NCBI GenBank assembly: GCA_963785115.1
Contig: CAWATY010000019.1
Coordinates: 124,001-188,000 of the forward strand
Reading direction: 5' to 3'
Origin: JACCWP01 sp963785115
Lineage (GTDB): Bacteria; Actinomycetota; Actinomycetes; Propionibacteriales; Nocardioidaceae
DNA: 64,000 nt
The stretch's first letter is position 1; every line of letters starts with the position of its first letter. Positions 7,788-16,647 of the stretch are shown in pieces. Below the pieces are notes generated by a model. The model had not been told where the DNA came from. It saw only the letters and a program-made list of their open reading frames with translations, and made no database searches. The position numbers were made by a program, and so were the translations under genes.

Positions 7788-9283
7788 CCTCGTCGCAGCT
7801 CTGCCTGGTGACCGGCGCCACCGGCTACGTGGGGGGGCGCCTGGTCCCCGAGCTGCTCGCCGCCGGGCACCGGGTCCGGGTGATGGTGCGCGATGAGCGA
7901 CGGATCACCGGTCGCAACTGGGCCGGCGACGTCGAGGTGGCGGTTGCCGACGCCACCGACGCCGACGCCGTGCGGGCTGCGCTGGACGGGGTGGACGTCG
8001 CCTACTACCTGCTGCACTCCATCGGCAGCGGCAAGGACTTCGCGCGTACCGAGGAGCAGATCGCGCAGACGTTCGCCGACGCGGCCGCCGAGGCCGGCGT
8101 GGGCCGGATCGCCTACCTGGGCGGGCTGGCGCCCGAGGGCGAGGAGCTGAGCACCCACATGGCCTCCCGCAAGCGGGTGGGCGAGGTGCTGCTCGAGTCC
8201 GGAGTGCCGACCGCCGTGCTGCAGGCCGCCGTCGTCATCGGCTCGGGCTCGGCCAGCTTCGAGATGCTGCGCCACCTGACCGAGCGGCTGCCGGTGATGA
8301 TCACGCCTAAGTGGGTGCACAGCCGGCTACAGCCGATCGCGATCCGCGACGTGCTGCGCTACCTGGTCGGGTGCGCGACCCTCCCGGCTGACGTCAACCG
8401 GGCGTTCGACGTCGGCGGGCCAGACGTCTTGTCGTACAAGGACATGATGCTGCGCTACGCCGCCGTCACCGGCCTGCCGCCGCGACGGATGGTGCGGGTG
8501 CCGGTGCTGACGCCGGGGCTGTCCAGCCTGTGGGTCGGTCTCGTCACGCCGGTCCCGAGCGCGCTGGCCCGGCCGCTGGTCGAGTCGGTCAAGCACACGT
8601 CGGTGGTGACCGAGCACGACATCGCGCAGTACGTTCCCGACCCGCCCGACGGCCTGATCGGGTTCGACCGCGCGGTCGAGCTCGCCCTCACCAAGATCCA
8701 GGACCTGCAGGTGCCGACCAGCTGGTCGTCGGCCAGCACCGCGGGGGCGCCGAGCGAGCCGTTGCCGTCCGATCCCGACTGGGCCGGCGGCGACCTCTAC
8801 ACCGACGTCCGCTCGGTGGAGGTCGACGCCCCTCCCGAGGCGTTGTGGCGGGTGATCGAGGAGATCGGCGGCGACAACGGCTGGTACTCCTTCGGGCTGG
8901 CCTGGCGGGTGCGGGGTTGGATCGACCGCTTCAGCGGGGGCCCGGGGCTGCGGCGTGGCCGGCGGAACCCGCGCGACCTAGTGGTCGGCGACCCGCTGGA
9001 CTGGTGGCGGGTGGAGGAGATCGAGCAGGGCCGGTTCATGCGGCTGCGCGCGGAGATGCGGGTGCCGGGCCTGGCCTGGCTCGAGCTGGAGGTCGGGTCG
9101 GACGAGGGCGGGACGACCACGTTCCGGCAACGCGCGCTGTTCCACCCGCGGGGAGTCCGCGGCCGGGCGTACTGGTGGTCGGTCTATCCGTTCCACGGGA
9201 TCGTGTTCGGCGGCATGCAGCGCAACATCGCGCGAGCGGCCGAGCGCCGCGCCGCCGACCCGCACGCCGACCTGTCCGACTGA
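7784..9283 (+). CDS. NAD(P)H-binding SDR fused to DUF2867 (SRPBCC-like) domain
   Basis: A 499-residue two-domain protein. Residues 1-290 are an atypical short-chain dehydrogenase/reductase with the nucleotide motif TGATGYVGG near the N-terminus, AYYLLHSIGSG and a NmrA-like body. Residues 330-490 are a DUF2867 domain, a START/SRPBCC-type fold with conserved WRVIEEIGG, WYSFGLAWRVRG, DWWRVEEIE and FHPRGVRGRAYWW. The combination is a known architecture of unknown substrate. The start codon overlaps the mscS stop by four bases, so the pair is probably one transcript. Confidence 0.85.
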   Translation: MTSSQLCLVTGATGYVGGRLVPELLAAGHRVRVMVRDERRITGRNWAGDVEVAVADATDADAVRAALDGVDVAYYLLHSIGSGKDFARTEEQIAQTFADAAAEAGVGRIAYLGGLAPEGEELSTHMASRKRVGEVLLESGVPTAVLQAAVVIGSGSASFEMLRHLTERLPVMITPKWVHSRLQPIAIRDVLRYLVGCATLPADVNRAFDVGGPDVLSYKDMMLRYAAVTGLPPRRMVRVPVLTPGLSSLWVGLVTPVPSALARPLVESVKHTSVVTEHDIAQYVPDPPDGLIGFDRAVELALTKIQDLQVPTSWSSASTAGAPSEPLPSDPDWAGGDLYTDVRSVEVDAPPEALWRVIEEIGGDNGWYSFGLAWRVRGWIDRFSGGPGLRRGRRNPRDLVVGDPLDWWRVEEIEQGRFMRLRAEMRVPGLAWLELEVGSDEGGTTTFRQRALFHPRGVRGRAYWWSVYPFHGIVFGGMQRNIARAAERRAADPHADLSD

Positions 9284-9312
9284 CGGCTTGCCCGGCCCGG
9301 CAGGATGGGGGC

Positions 9313-9732
9313 ATGGCTGCGGGCGAGGGCGAGCAGACCTTCTACGACGCGATCGGCGGCGCCGAGACGATCGAGCGGATCGTGCACCGCTTCTACCAGG
9401 GCGTGCGCAGTGACCCGTTCTTGCGGGCGATCTACCCCGAGGAGGACCTCGCCCCGGCCGAGGACCGGTTCTGCAAGTTCCTGATCCAGTACTGGGGCGG
9501 CCCGACGACCTACTCCCAGGAGCGCGGCCACCCGCGGCTGCGGATGCGGCACGCGCCGTTCGCGGTGACCCACGAGGCGCGCGAGCACTGGCTGACACAC
9601 TTCCGGGCGGGACTCGACGAGGTGGCGCTGTCGCCGGCCCTCGACCGGCAGTTCTGGGACTACATCGACCGGGCGTCGCTGATGATGGTCAACACCCAGG
9701 ACGACGACGTACGCGCCCTGCCGCTGCAGTAG
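9313..9732 (+). CDS. glbO: Group II truncated haemoglobin (trHbO type)
   Basis: A 139-residue truncated globin. The group II pattern is clear: FYDAIGG near the N-terminus, QYWGGP, GHPRLRMRHAPF with the proximal haem histidine at about residue 80, then REHWLTHF with the conserved G8 tryptophan. It binds oxygen or NO in the cytoplasm and is linked to redox and oxygen handling. The length is normal. The ATG at 9313 follows CAGGAT plus six bases, a possible leaderless start. It converges on the thioesterase gene. Confidence 0.92.
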   Translation: MAAGEGEQTFYDAIGGAETIERIVHRFYQGVRSDPFLRAIYPEEDLAPAEDRFCKFLIQYWGGPTTYSQERGHPRLRMRHAPFAVTHEAREHWLTHFRAGLDEVALSPALDRQFWDYIDRASLMMVNTQDDDVRALPLQ

Positions 9733-9733
9733 C

Positions 9734-10156
9734 TCAGTCGTCGCCCAGCGCGGCCAGGACCTCGCGCTCCTGCGGACGCAGCCGGCGCGGCCGGCCGTCG
9801 TCCAGCGTGACCGGCACCAGGACGGTCTGGCCGGTGATGTAGACGGTGTCCGACCCGTCGTCGCCCCGGTCGAGCGCCACGTAGTCGAGGGTGAAGGACG
9901 CGGAGCGCACGGCCGACACCCACATCTCGATCCGCACCGGCTCCGGGCGGAACACCAGCGGCCGTTTGTAGTCGATCAGGGCCCGCGCGACCACGACGCC
10001 CTCGACCAGCAGCCCGCCACCGGGCTCCGCGGTGTGCGCGTGGAACATGTCCACCCGAGCCTCCTGGAGGTACTCCAGCCAGGTCACGTTGTTGACGTGC
10101 CCGTACGCATCCATGTCGGCCCAGCGCGGCTTGAGGTCGACCACGTGCCTGCCCAT
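9734..10156 (-). CDS. Acyl-CoA thioesterase, 4HBT hotdog family
   Basis: A 140-residue hotdog-fold thioesterase. The signature WADMDAYGHVNNVTWLEYLQEAR holds the catalytic Asp and the Gly-His-Val-Asn-Asn turn of the YbgC/FcbC-like group. ATG 10156 is chosen because conservation starts at GRHVVDLKPRW; in-frame ATGs lie nine and 27 bases upstream. It probably hydrolyses acyl-CoA thioesters. A family B palindromic repeat fills much of the divergent space between it and the thiolase gene. Confidence 0.88.
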   Translation of the reverse strand: MGRHVVDLKPRWADMDAYGHVNNVTWLEYLQEARVDMFHAHTAEPGGGLLVEGVVVARALIDYKRPLVFRPEPVRIEMWVSAVRSASFTLDYVALDRGDDGSDTVYITGQTVLVPVTLDDGRPRRLRPQEREVLAALGDD

Positions 10157-10183
10157 GCGCCCCATCCTGCCGGGACGCGGCAA

Positions 10184-10273
10184 GGGTTTCCCAAGCCCAC
10201 CCGGGAAACCGAAGGTTCCCCGGTGTTATAACGCGGTGGAACCTTCGGTTTCCCAAGCGAACTTGGGAAACCC
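10184..10273. repeat. 90-bp double-hairpin palindromic repeat, family B, copy 0 (no DUF559 gene)
   Basis: Nested perfect inverted repeats: outer arms GGGTTTCCCAAG/CTTGGGAAACCC (10184-10195 and 10262-10273) and inner 17-bp arms starting GGGAAACCGAAGG (10203-10219 and 10238-10254) around a core with TGTTATAA. Each end can also fold into its own TTTCCCAAG hairpin. The layout resembles a REPIN (two REP units head to head). It lies between two divergent genes. Copies of the same family flank the DUF559 gene at 28.7 kb. Confidence 0.9.
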
Positions 10274-10294
10274 GGAGACGGCTGGAGGAGTGGG

Positions 10295-11515
10295 ATGGCG
10301 GAGGCAGTGGTGGTGGCGGCGACGAGGTCGCCGATCGGGCGGGCGGGCAAGGGGTCGCTGGTCGATGTACGGCCGGACGACTTGGCGGCGACGATCGTGC
10401 AGGCGGCGCTGGACAAGGTCCCCGAGCTGGACCCCGGCGACATCGACGACCTCTACCTCGGGTGCGGCCTGCCCGGCGGCGAGCAGGGCTACAACATGGC
10501 CCGGGTGGTCGCCGTCCTGCTCGGCCACGACCGGCTGCCGGGCGCGACCGTCACCCGCTACTGCTCGTCCAGCCTGCAGACCAGCCGGATGGCGTTCCAC
10601 GCGATCAAGGCCGGGGAGGGCGACGTCTTCGTCTCCGCGGGGGTCGAGTGCGTCTCGCGCTTCGTCAAGGGCAGCTCCGACGGGCAGCCGGACACGACGA
10701 ACCCGGCCTTCGACGAGGCCCGCGAGCGTACGCAGCAGCGCGCCCTGGGCGCGGCCGAGACCTGGGCCGACCCGCGCGAGGGCGCTGCGGTCCCCGACGT
10801 CTACATGGCGATGGGGCAGACGGCCGAGAACGTCGCCCAGCTGCGCGGGCTGTCCCGCCGCGAGCTGGACGAGTTCGGCGTACGCAGCCAGAACCTCGCC
10901 GAGAAGGCGATAGCCGACGGCTTCTGGGAGCGCGAGATCACCCCGGTCACCACGCCGGCGGGCGACCTGGTGAGCCGCGATGACGGCCCCCGGGCCGGCG
11001 TGACGTACGAGGCGGTGTCTCAGCTGAAGCCGGTGTTCCGCCCCGACGGAGTGGTCACGGCCGGCAACTGCTGTGCCCTCAACGACGGCGCCGCGGCGGT
11101 CGTGGTGATGTCGGACACCCGGGCCGCCGAGCTGGGCGTCACCCCGCTGGCCCGGATCGTGTCCACCGGGGTGTCCGCCTTGTCGCCGGAGATCATGGGC
11201 CTCGGTCCGGTGGAGGCGTCCCGCCAGGCACTGGCACGGGCCGGCATGGGCATCGACGACATCGACCTGGTGGAGATCAACGAGGCGTTCGCGGCGCAGG
11301 TGGTGCCCTCGTACACCGACCTCGGGATCGATCTCGACCGGCTCAACGTCAACGGCGGAGCGATCGCCGTCGGGCACCCGTTCGGCATGACCGGCGCCCG
11401 GTTGCAGGCCACGATGATCAACTCGCTGCAGTGGCACGACAAGCAGATCGGCCTGGTCACCATGTGCGTCGGGGGCGGCCAGGGGATGGCGATGGTGCTC
11501 GAGCGACTCGGCTGA
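10295..11515 (+). CDS. Thiolase family protein (acetyl-CoA C-acyltransferase)
   Basis: A 406-residue thiolase that condenses or cleaves acyl-CoAs (degradative fadA-type or acetoacetyl-CoA thiolase). The nucleophilic cysteine is in RYCSSSLQT (about residue 90), the catalytic histidine in GHPFGMTGAR (about 361) and the second cysteine in MCVGGGQGMA (about 391). NEAFA is also present. ATG 10295 follows GGAGGAG. Full length and intact. Whether it serves beta-oxidation or synthesis cannot be told, as no other fatty-acid genes adjoin it. Confidence 0.93.
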   Translation: MAEAVVVAATRSPIGRAGKGSLVDVRPDDLAATIVQAALDKVPELDPGDIDDLYLGCGLPGGEQGYNMARVVAVLLGHDRLPGATVTRYCSSSLQTSRMAFHAIKAGEGDVFVSAGVECVSRFVKGSSDGQPDTTNPAFDEARERTQQRALGAAETWADPREGAAVPDVYMAMGQTAENVAQLRGLSRRELDEFGVRSQNLAEKAIADGFWEREITPVTTPAGDLVSRDDGPRAGVTYEAVSQLKPVFRPDGVVTAGNCCALNDGAAAVVVMSDTRAAELGVTPLARIVSTGVSALSPEIMGLGPVEASRQALARAGMGIDDIDLVEINEAFAAQVVPSYTDLGIDLDRLNVNGGAIAVGHPFGMTGARLQATMINSLQWHDKQIGLVTMCVGGGQGMAMVLERLG

Positions 11516-11543
11516 GCCGCCACCGCCACCCCGGCCCCCGGCG

Positions 11544-12101
11544 TCAGGCGGCCTGGCGGACCGCCTGCACGGTCAGCGTGATGGTGACCGCGTCGCCGAT
11601 CAGCAGCTTGCCGCCCTCGAGCGGGATGTTGAAGTCGATGCCGAACTCCTTGCGGCTGATCTGACCGGTCGCCTCCAGGCCGATCCGCTCGTTGCCGTAG
11701 GCGTCGGTGCCCACGCCGAGCAGCTCGACGGCCAGCTCGACCGGCCGGTTGACGCCCTTGACCGTCAGCTCGCCGACGGCTACGAAGCCCTCGCCGTCGG
11801 GACGGAGCGAGGCCGAGCGGTAGGTCATGGTCGGCTGCGTGCTGGCGTCGAAGAAGTCGCTGGAGCGCAGGTGGTCGTCACGCTGCTGGGTGCCTGTCTC
11901 GACCGACGCCAGCTGGACGGTGGCCTGCGCGGACGAGGCGAGCAGGTCGTCTGCGACCTCGATGCTGCCCTCGAACTCCTTGAAGGTGCCCCGCACCTTG
12001 CTCATCAGGTGCCGCACGGTGAAGGCGACCTCGGTGTGGGTGGGGTCGATGGTCCAGGTGCCGGCGACCAGGCCGGGGACCTCGGTGACGGTGGTGGTCA
12101 T
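11544..12101 (-). CDS. YceI family protein
   Basis: A 185-residue YceI-like lipocalin-type beta barrel that binds polyisoprenoid-like lipids. Family blocks are WTIDPTHTEVAFTVRHLMSKVRGTF, the central DHLRSSDFFD and the C-terminal SRKEFGIDFN. There is no signal peptide, so a cytoplasmic form is inferred. It is divergent from a MarR regulator. A TAGTTGA-N4-TCAA box lies about 20 bases before the start, so MarR control is likely. Confidence 0.9.
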   Translation of the reverse strand: MTTTVTEVPGLVAGTWTIDPTHTEVAFTVRHLMSKVRGTFKEFEGSIEVADDLLASSAQATVQLASVETGTQQRDDHLRSSDFFDASTQPTMTYRSASLRPDGEGFVAVGELTVKGVNRPVELAVELLGVGTDAYGNERIGLEATGQISRKEFGIDFNIPLEGGKLLIGDAVTITLTVQAVRQAA

Positions 12102-12118
12102 GGAGGTATCTCCTCAGG

Positions 12119-12193
12119 TAGTTGAGTGTTCAAGTGAACATCTCCGACTGTACGTCTGAGTGGTTAAACAATCAACTATCCAGCGCGTAGACT
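12119..12193. promoter_or_regulatory. Two MarR-type operator boxes and a leaderless promoter between yceI and marR
   Basis: Box 1 (plus strand, 12119-12133) reads TAGTTGAGTGTTCAA and also contains a TGTTCA-AG-TGAACA dyad (12127-12140). Box 2 (minus strand, 12164-12178) reads TAGTTGATTGTTTAA. The consensus is TAGTTGA-N4-TYAA. TAGACT at 12188-12193 followed by six bases and ATG 12200 is a leaderless -10 for marR. Box placement fits repression of yceI and autoregulation. A third match precedes pirin at 45883. Confidence 0.6.
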
Positions 12194-12199
12194 GTCCGC

Positions 12200-12673
12200 A
12201 TGCCGAACAGCACGACGCGCACCCGCTGGCTGGACGCGTCCCAGCAGCGTGACTGGCGCGCCTTTCTCCTGGGAACCACCCGTCTCTTCGACCGTCTCGA
12301 CCGCGACCTCCGCGAGGAGCACGGCCTCTCGCTCCCCGAGTACGAGATCCTGGTCCGGCTCTCGGAGGCGCCGGACCGTCGGTTGCGGATGGCCGAGCTC
12401 GCCAGCTCGGTGTCGCACTCCCGCAGCCGCGTCACCCACACCGTCGCCCGGCTGGAAGCGGCTGGGCTGGTGACCCGTTCCGCGTGCCCCACCGACGGCC
12501 GCGGGGTCATCGCCCTGCTCACCGACAGCGGGTTCGCGCTGCTGGCCGACGCGGCCCGGACCCACGTCGAGGGGGTCCGCCACTACCTCGTCGACCCGGC
12601 CGACCCGGACGACTTCGCGGCGATGGGCCGCGTCTTCGGCGCCAGCACCCGAGCAGTGGCCGACTCCCCCTGA
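12200..12673 (+). CDS. MarR family transcriptional regulator
   Basis: A 157-residue winged-helix regulator. The MarR core is evident: LPEYEILVRLSEAPDRRLRMAELAS, recognition helix HSRSRVTHTVARLEAAGLV and wing RSACPTDGRGVIALLTDSG. MarR dimers usually repress adjacent genes and release DNA on ligand binding or cysteine oxidation; one Cys is in the wing. The probable targets are itself, yceI and perhaps pirin, from the shared TAGTTGA-N4-TYAA boxes. It starts without a leader. Confidence 0.92.
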   Translation: MPNSTTRTRWLDASQQRDWRAFLLGTTRLFDRLDRDLREEHGLSLPEYEILVRLSEAPDRRLRMAELASSVSHSRSRVTHTVARLEAAGLVTRSACPTDGRGVIALLTDSGFALLADAARTHVEGVRHYLVDPADPDDFAAMGRVFGASTRAVADSP

Positions 12674-12706
12674 CGGGCGAGCAGCCGGCCGGCAGCGCAG
12701 CAGCGG

Positions 12707-14389
<1,683 letters not shown>

Positions 14390-14405
14390 GGTCACCGAGC
14401 CTAGG

Positions 14406-14437
14406 CGGTGCCGCCGGGCAGTCGTCAGGCGGCACCG
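14406..14437 (-). terminator. Hairpin at the end of ssb
   Basis: Ten-base perfect arms CGGTGCCGCC/GGCGGCACCG with a 12-base loop. It overlaps the ssb stop codon and lies 17 bases before the ettA start. Probably a partial terminator or attenuator between the two genes; no U-tract follows. Confidence 0.5.
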
Positions 14438-14886
14438 ATGCTCACCGCGGGGTCGGGCGACGCCTCCGCGGACTCCACCCGGCGCAGCATCGCCTCCTGG
14501 TCGGCGGCGTCGTCGCGCGGGGCCGCCCGCTCCGCCTTGCGGTACGCGGTGGTGCCTCGGTTGAGGTCGTGGCCCACGGCGACCGCGTCGATGTGCGTAC
14601 GGGTCTGCTCCTGGCCGTCGTCGTCCTTCCACCGCGAGGCTCGGAGCCGCCCGGTGACGATCACCGGCTCACCCTTGCGCACCGATGCCTTGACGTTGTG
14701 GGCCAGCCCGCGCCAGGCCTTCACCGACAACCACACGGTCTCCTGGTCGCGCCACGACCCGCTGGAGCGGTCGTACCAGCGCGGGGTCGACCCGAGCCGG
14801 AACACCGCGAGCGCGCCGCTGCCGTTGTCCAGGAAGTCCACGTCGGTTCCCACGTAGCCCCCGATCGTGACCATCGCGTCGTACAT
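14425..14886 (-). CDS. ssb: Single-stranded DNA-binding protein (second, actinobacterial type)
   Basis: A 153-residue OB-fold protein. Visible features are VTIGGYVGTDVDF, FRLGSTPRWYDRSSGSW, TVWLSVKAWRGLAHNV and KGEPVIVTGRLRASRW. The tail lacks the acidic DDDIPF end of the main replicative SSB, so this is probably the paralogue (SsbB-like) that actinobacteria use in stress or competence. ATG 14886 has a strong GAGGAGGA site; upstream in-frame ATG 14928 has no such support. It sits between a dynamin gene pair and ettA, a conserved actinobacterial neighbourhood. Confidence 0.85.
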   Translation of the reverse strand: MYDAMVTIGGYVGTDVDFLDNGSGALAVFRLGSTPRWYDRSSGSWRDQETVWLSVKAWRGLAHNVKASVRKGEPVIVTGRLRASRWKDDDGQEQTRTHIDAVAVGHDLNRGTTAYRKAERAAPRDDAADQEAMLRRVESAEASPDPAVSIGAA

Positions 14887-14964
14887 CCCGTCCTCCTCGC
14901 CTCCGCTGCCGGTCGACCCAGCGTGCACCGGCGGGAGGGCAGCCGGCGGCCGCAGGGCGACGGG

Positions 14965-15014
14965 CTGTGGACGACGGGTCGAGGGCCCACTGCTGTGGAA
15001 GGGCCGCTGTGGAC
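14965..15014. promoter_or_regulatory. Three CTGTGGA motifs upstream of ssb
   Basis: CTGTGGA occurs at 14965, 14993 and 15007 (spacings 28 and 14 bases) in the 132-bp gap before ssb. The reverse complement TCCACAG resembles the core of a DnaA box, but the flanking bases are poor matches. Possible regulatory cluster; function unknown. Confidence 0.3.
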
Positions 15015-15018
15015 GGGC

Positions 15019-16647
15019 TCAGACCCGGCGGGCCTCGGCGAGCGCGCGGCACCACGCGCCGTGCGCGGCCAGCTCGGCGTCCACCGGCCCCAGGACGGCT
15101 TCGTCGAGGGCGGCCGCGACTCGGTCCCGGGTGGTGGCGGCGTCGCGACGTACCCGAGCCCGCGCGCCGCGCGCGGCCATCCACCCGCCGATGGGGGCCA
15201 GGAGCAGGGCCAGCCCGCCCGCGGCGATCGCCAGCGCAGAGCCGCCCGGCTGTCCGGCGACGTCGGGCGGTTCACCGGCTAGCTGCCAGCCCACCGCGGC
15301 CAGCGCCCCGAGGACCAGCAGCACCTGCAGCACCCCGAGCAACCGGGCCCAGACCGGTGGAGCGACCGACGCGGCGACCGACCGCGAGACCGCGCCCAGC
15401 GCCTCGACCAGTGCGGGCCGTCCGGCCTCGGCGGTCGTACGCACCGACGCGAGCCAGGGGTCGCCCAGTCCCGCGCCGACCCGGTCCACGTGGTCGCGCA
15501 GAGCGCGGTCGACCAGGCTCTCGTCGACCGCCACCGGTCCCGTGCCGGCGCGCCGGCCCCCGGGGCCGAGCATCGCGCCCGGCGGCCACCCCGCGGCCCG
15601 GCGCGCCCGCCTCGCCGCCTCGCGCTCGGTCGCTCCCGCGCCCACGTCCAGTCCGGCCGCCACGGTGACGGCATCGACCAGCTCGGCACGCGACGCCTCG
15701 CGGACCTCCGGCTGAGCGCCGGCGGCCGGCTCGGCGCCGCCGTGTTCTGCCAGTCGTCCCGCGGCCGCCGCGACGTCGGCCACCACGCGGACCCGGGCGG
15801 CCTCCTTGGCCTGCAGCCGGCCGATGAGCGCCCGGCGCAGCTCGGGCATCCCGTCGCCGCGGACGGTGGACGTGGCGAGCACGGCGATGCCTGGCAACCC
15901 GTCGGCGGCCAGCAGCCGGCGCACGTCTGCCAGCGCGTTCTCGACCTCCGCGTCGTCGAGCCGGTCGACCTGGTTCAGCACCGCGAACATGACGTCGGCG
16001 TGGCTCGAGTAGGGACGCAGGTACCGCTCGTGCAACGCCGCGTCGGCGTACTTCTGCGGGTCGAGCACCCAGACGATCAGGTCGGCGTAGCGGACCAGCC
16101 GGTTGACCTCGAGGTGGTGCGACACCTCGGTCGAGTCGTGGTCGGGGAGGTCGAGCAGCACCAGCCCCTCCAGCTCGGAGTCCTCCGGCGATGCGTCGAG
16201 CATCGACAGCCGCGACACCTGGTGGCGCGCCGGCACGCCGAGCCAGCTGAGCAGGTCGGCGGCTCCCGTCGGGTCCCAGGCGCACGCCGTCGCCCACGAC
16301 GTCGTGGGGCGCTTGACCCCCACCGCCGCGAGGTCCAGACCGGTAAGAGCGTTGAACAGCGACGACTTGCCGGAGCCCGTCGCTCCGGCAAGCGCGACGA
16401 TGGTGTGCGCCGCGGACAGCCGCAGCCTGTCCCTCGCCTGCTCCGTGACGCCGGTGGCGTCCGCGAGCACCTGCTCGTCGAGCCGGCCCGCTCCGGCCTG
16501 GGCGGCCTCCTGCAGGGCCGCCAGCATCGTGACGGCCGCATCGGCGTCAGCGTCGAGGTCCGCGGACACCCCGCGGTGCCGGGAGCCGCCGGTGACGGCG
16601 ACCTCGTCGGGGTCCGCGTCTGCGCCGGGCCTCGGGTCGGCGCTCAC
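15019..16647 (-). CDS. Dynamin-like GTPase with two membrane segments (DynB-like)
   Basis: A 542-residue GTPase. The P-loop is GATGSGKSS at about residue 90. Switch and G3 regions are GVKRPTTSWATA and VLLDLPDHDSTE, with NQVD as the G4 motif. Two transmembrane helices lie in the C-terminal third (LLGVLQVLLVLGALAAV and ALAIAAGGLALLLAPIGGW). This matches the anchored partner of the paired actinobacterial dynamins; Streptomyces DynA/DynB stabilise Z-rings in sporulation septation. Its GTG start overlaps the upstream dynamin's stop (GTGA), so the two are co-translated. Confidence 0.82.
   Translation of the reverse strand: MSADPRPGADADPDEVAVTGGSRHRGVSADLDADADAAVTMLAALQEAAQAGAGRLDEQVLADATGVTEQARDRLRLSAAHTIVALAGATGSGKSSLFNALTGLDLAAVGVKRPTTSWATACAWDPTGAADLLSWLGVPARHQVSRLSMLDASPEDSELEGLVLLDLPDHDSTEVSHHLEVNRLVRYADLIVWVLDPQKYADAALHERYLRPYSSHADVMFAVLNQVDRLDDAEVENALADVRRLLAADGLPGIAVLATSTVRGDGMPELRRALIGRLQAKEAARVRVVADVAAAAGRLAEHGGAEPAAGAQPEVREASRAELVDAVTVAAGLDVGAGATEREAARRARRAAGWPPGAMLGPGGRRAGTGPVAVDESLVDRALRDHVDRVGAGLGDPWLASVRTTAEAGRPALVEALGAVSRSVAASVAPPVWARLLGVLQVLLVLGALAAVGWQLAGEPPDVAGQPGGSALAIAAGGLALLLAPIGGWMAARGARARVRRDAATTRDRVAAALDEAVLGPVDAELAAHGAWCRALAEARRV

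Noticed and set aside
10184..10273. Ordinary rho-independent terminator
   Set aside because: It lies between two divergent start codons, so there is no transcript to end, and it has a nested two-hairpin structure shared with other loci.
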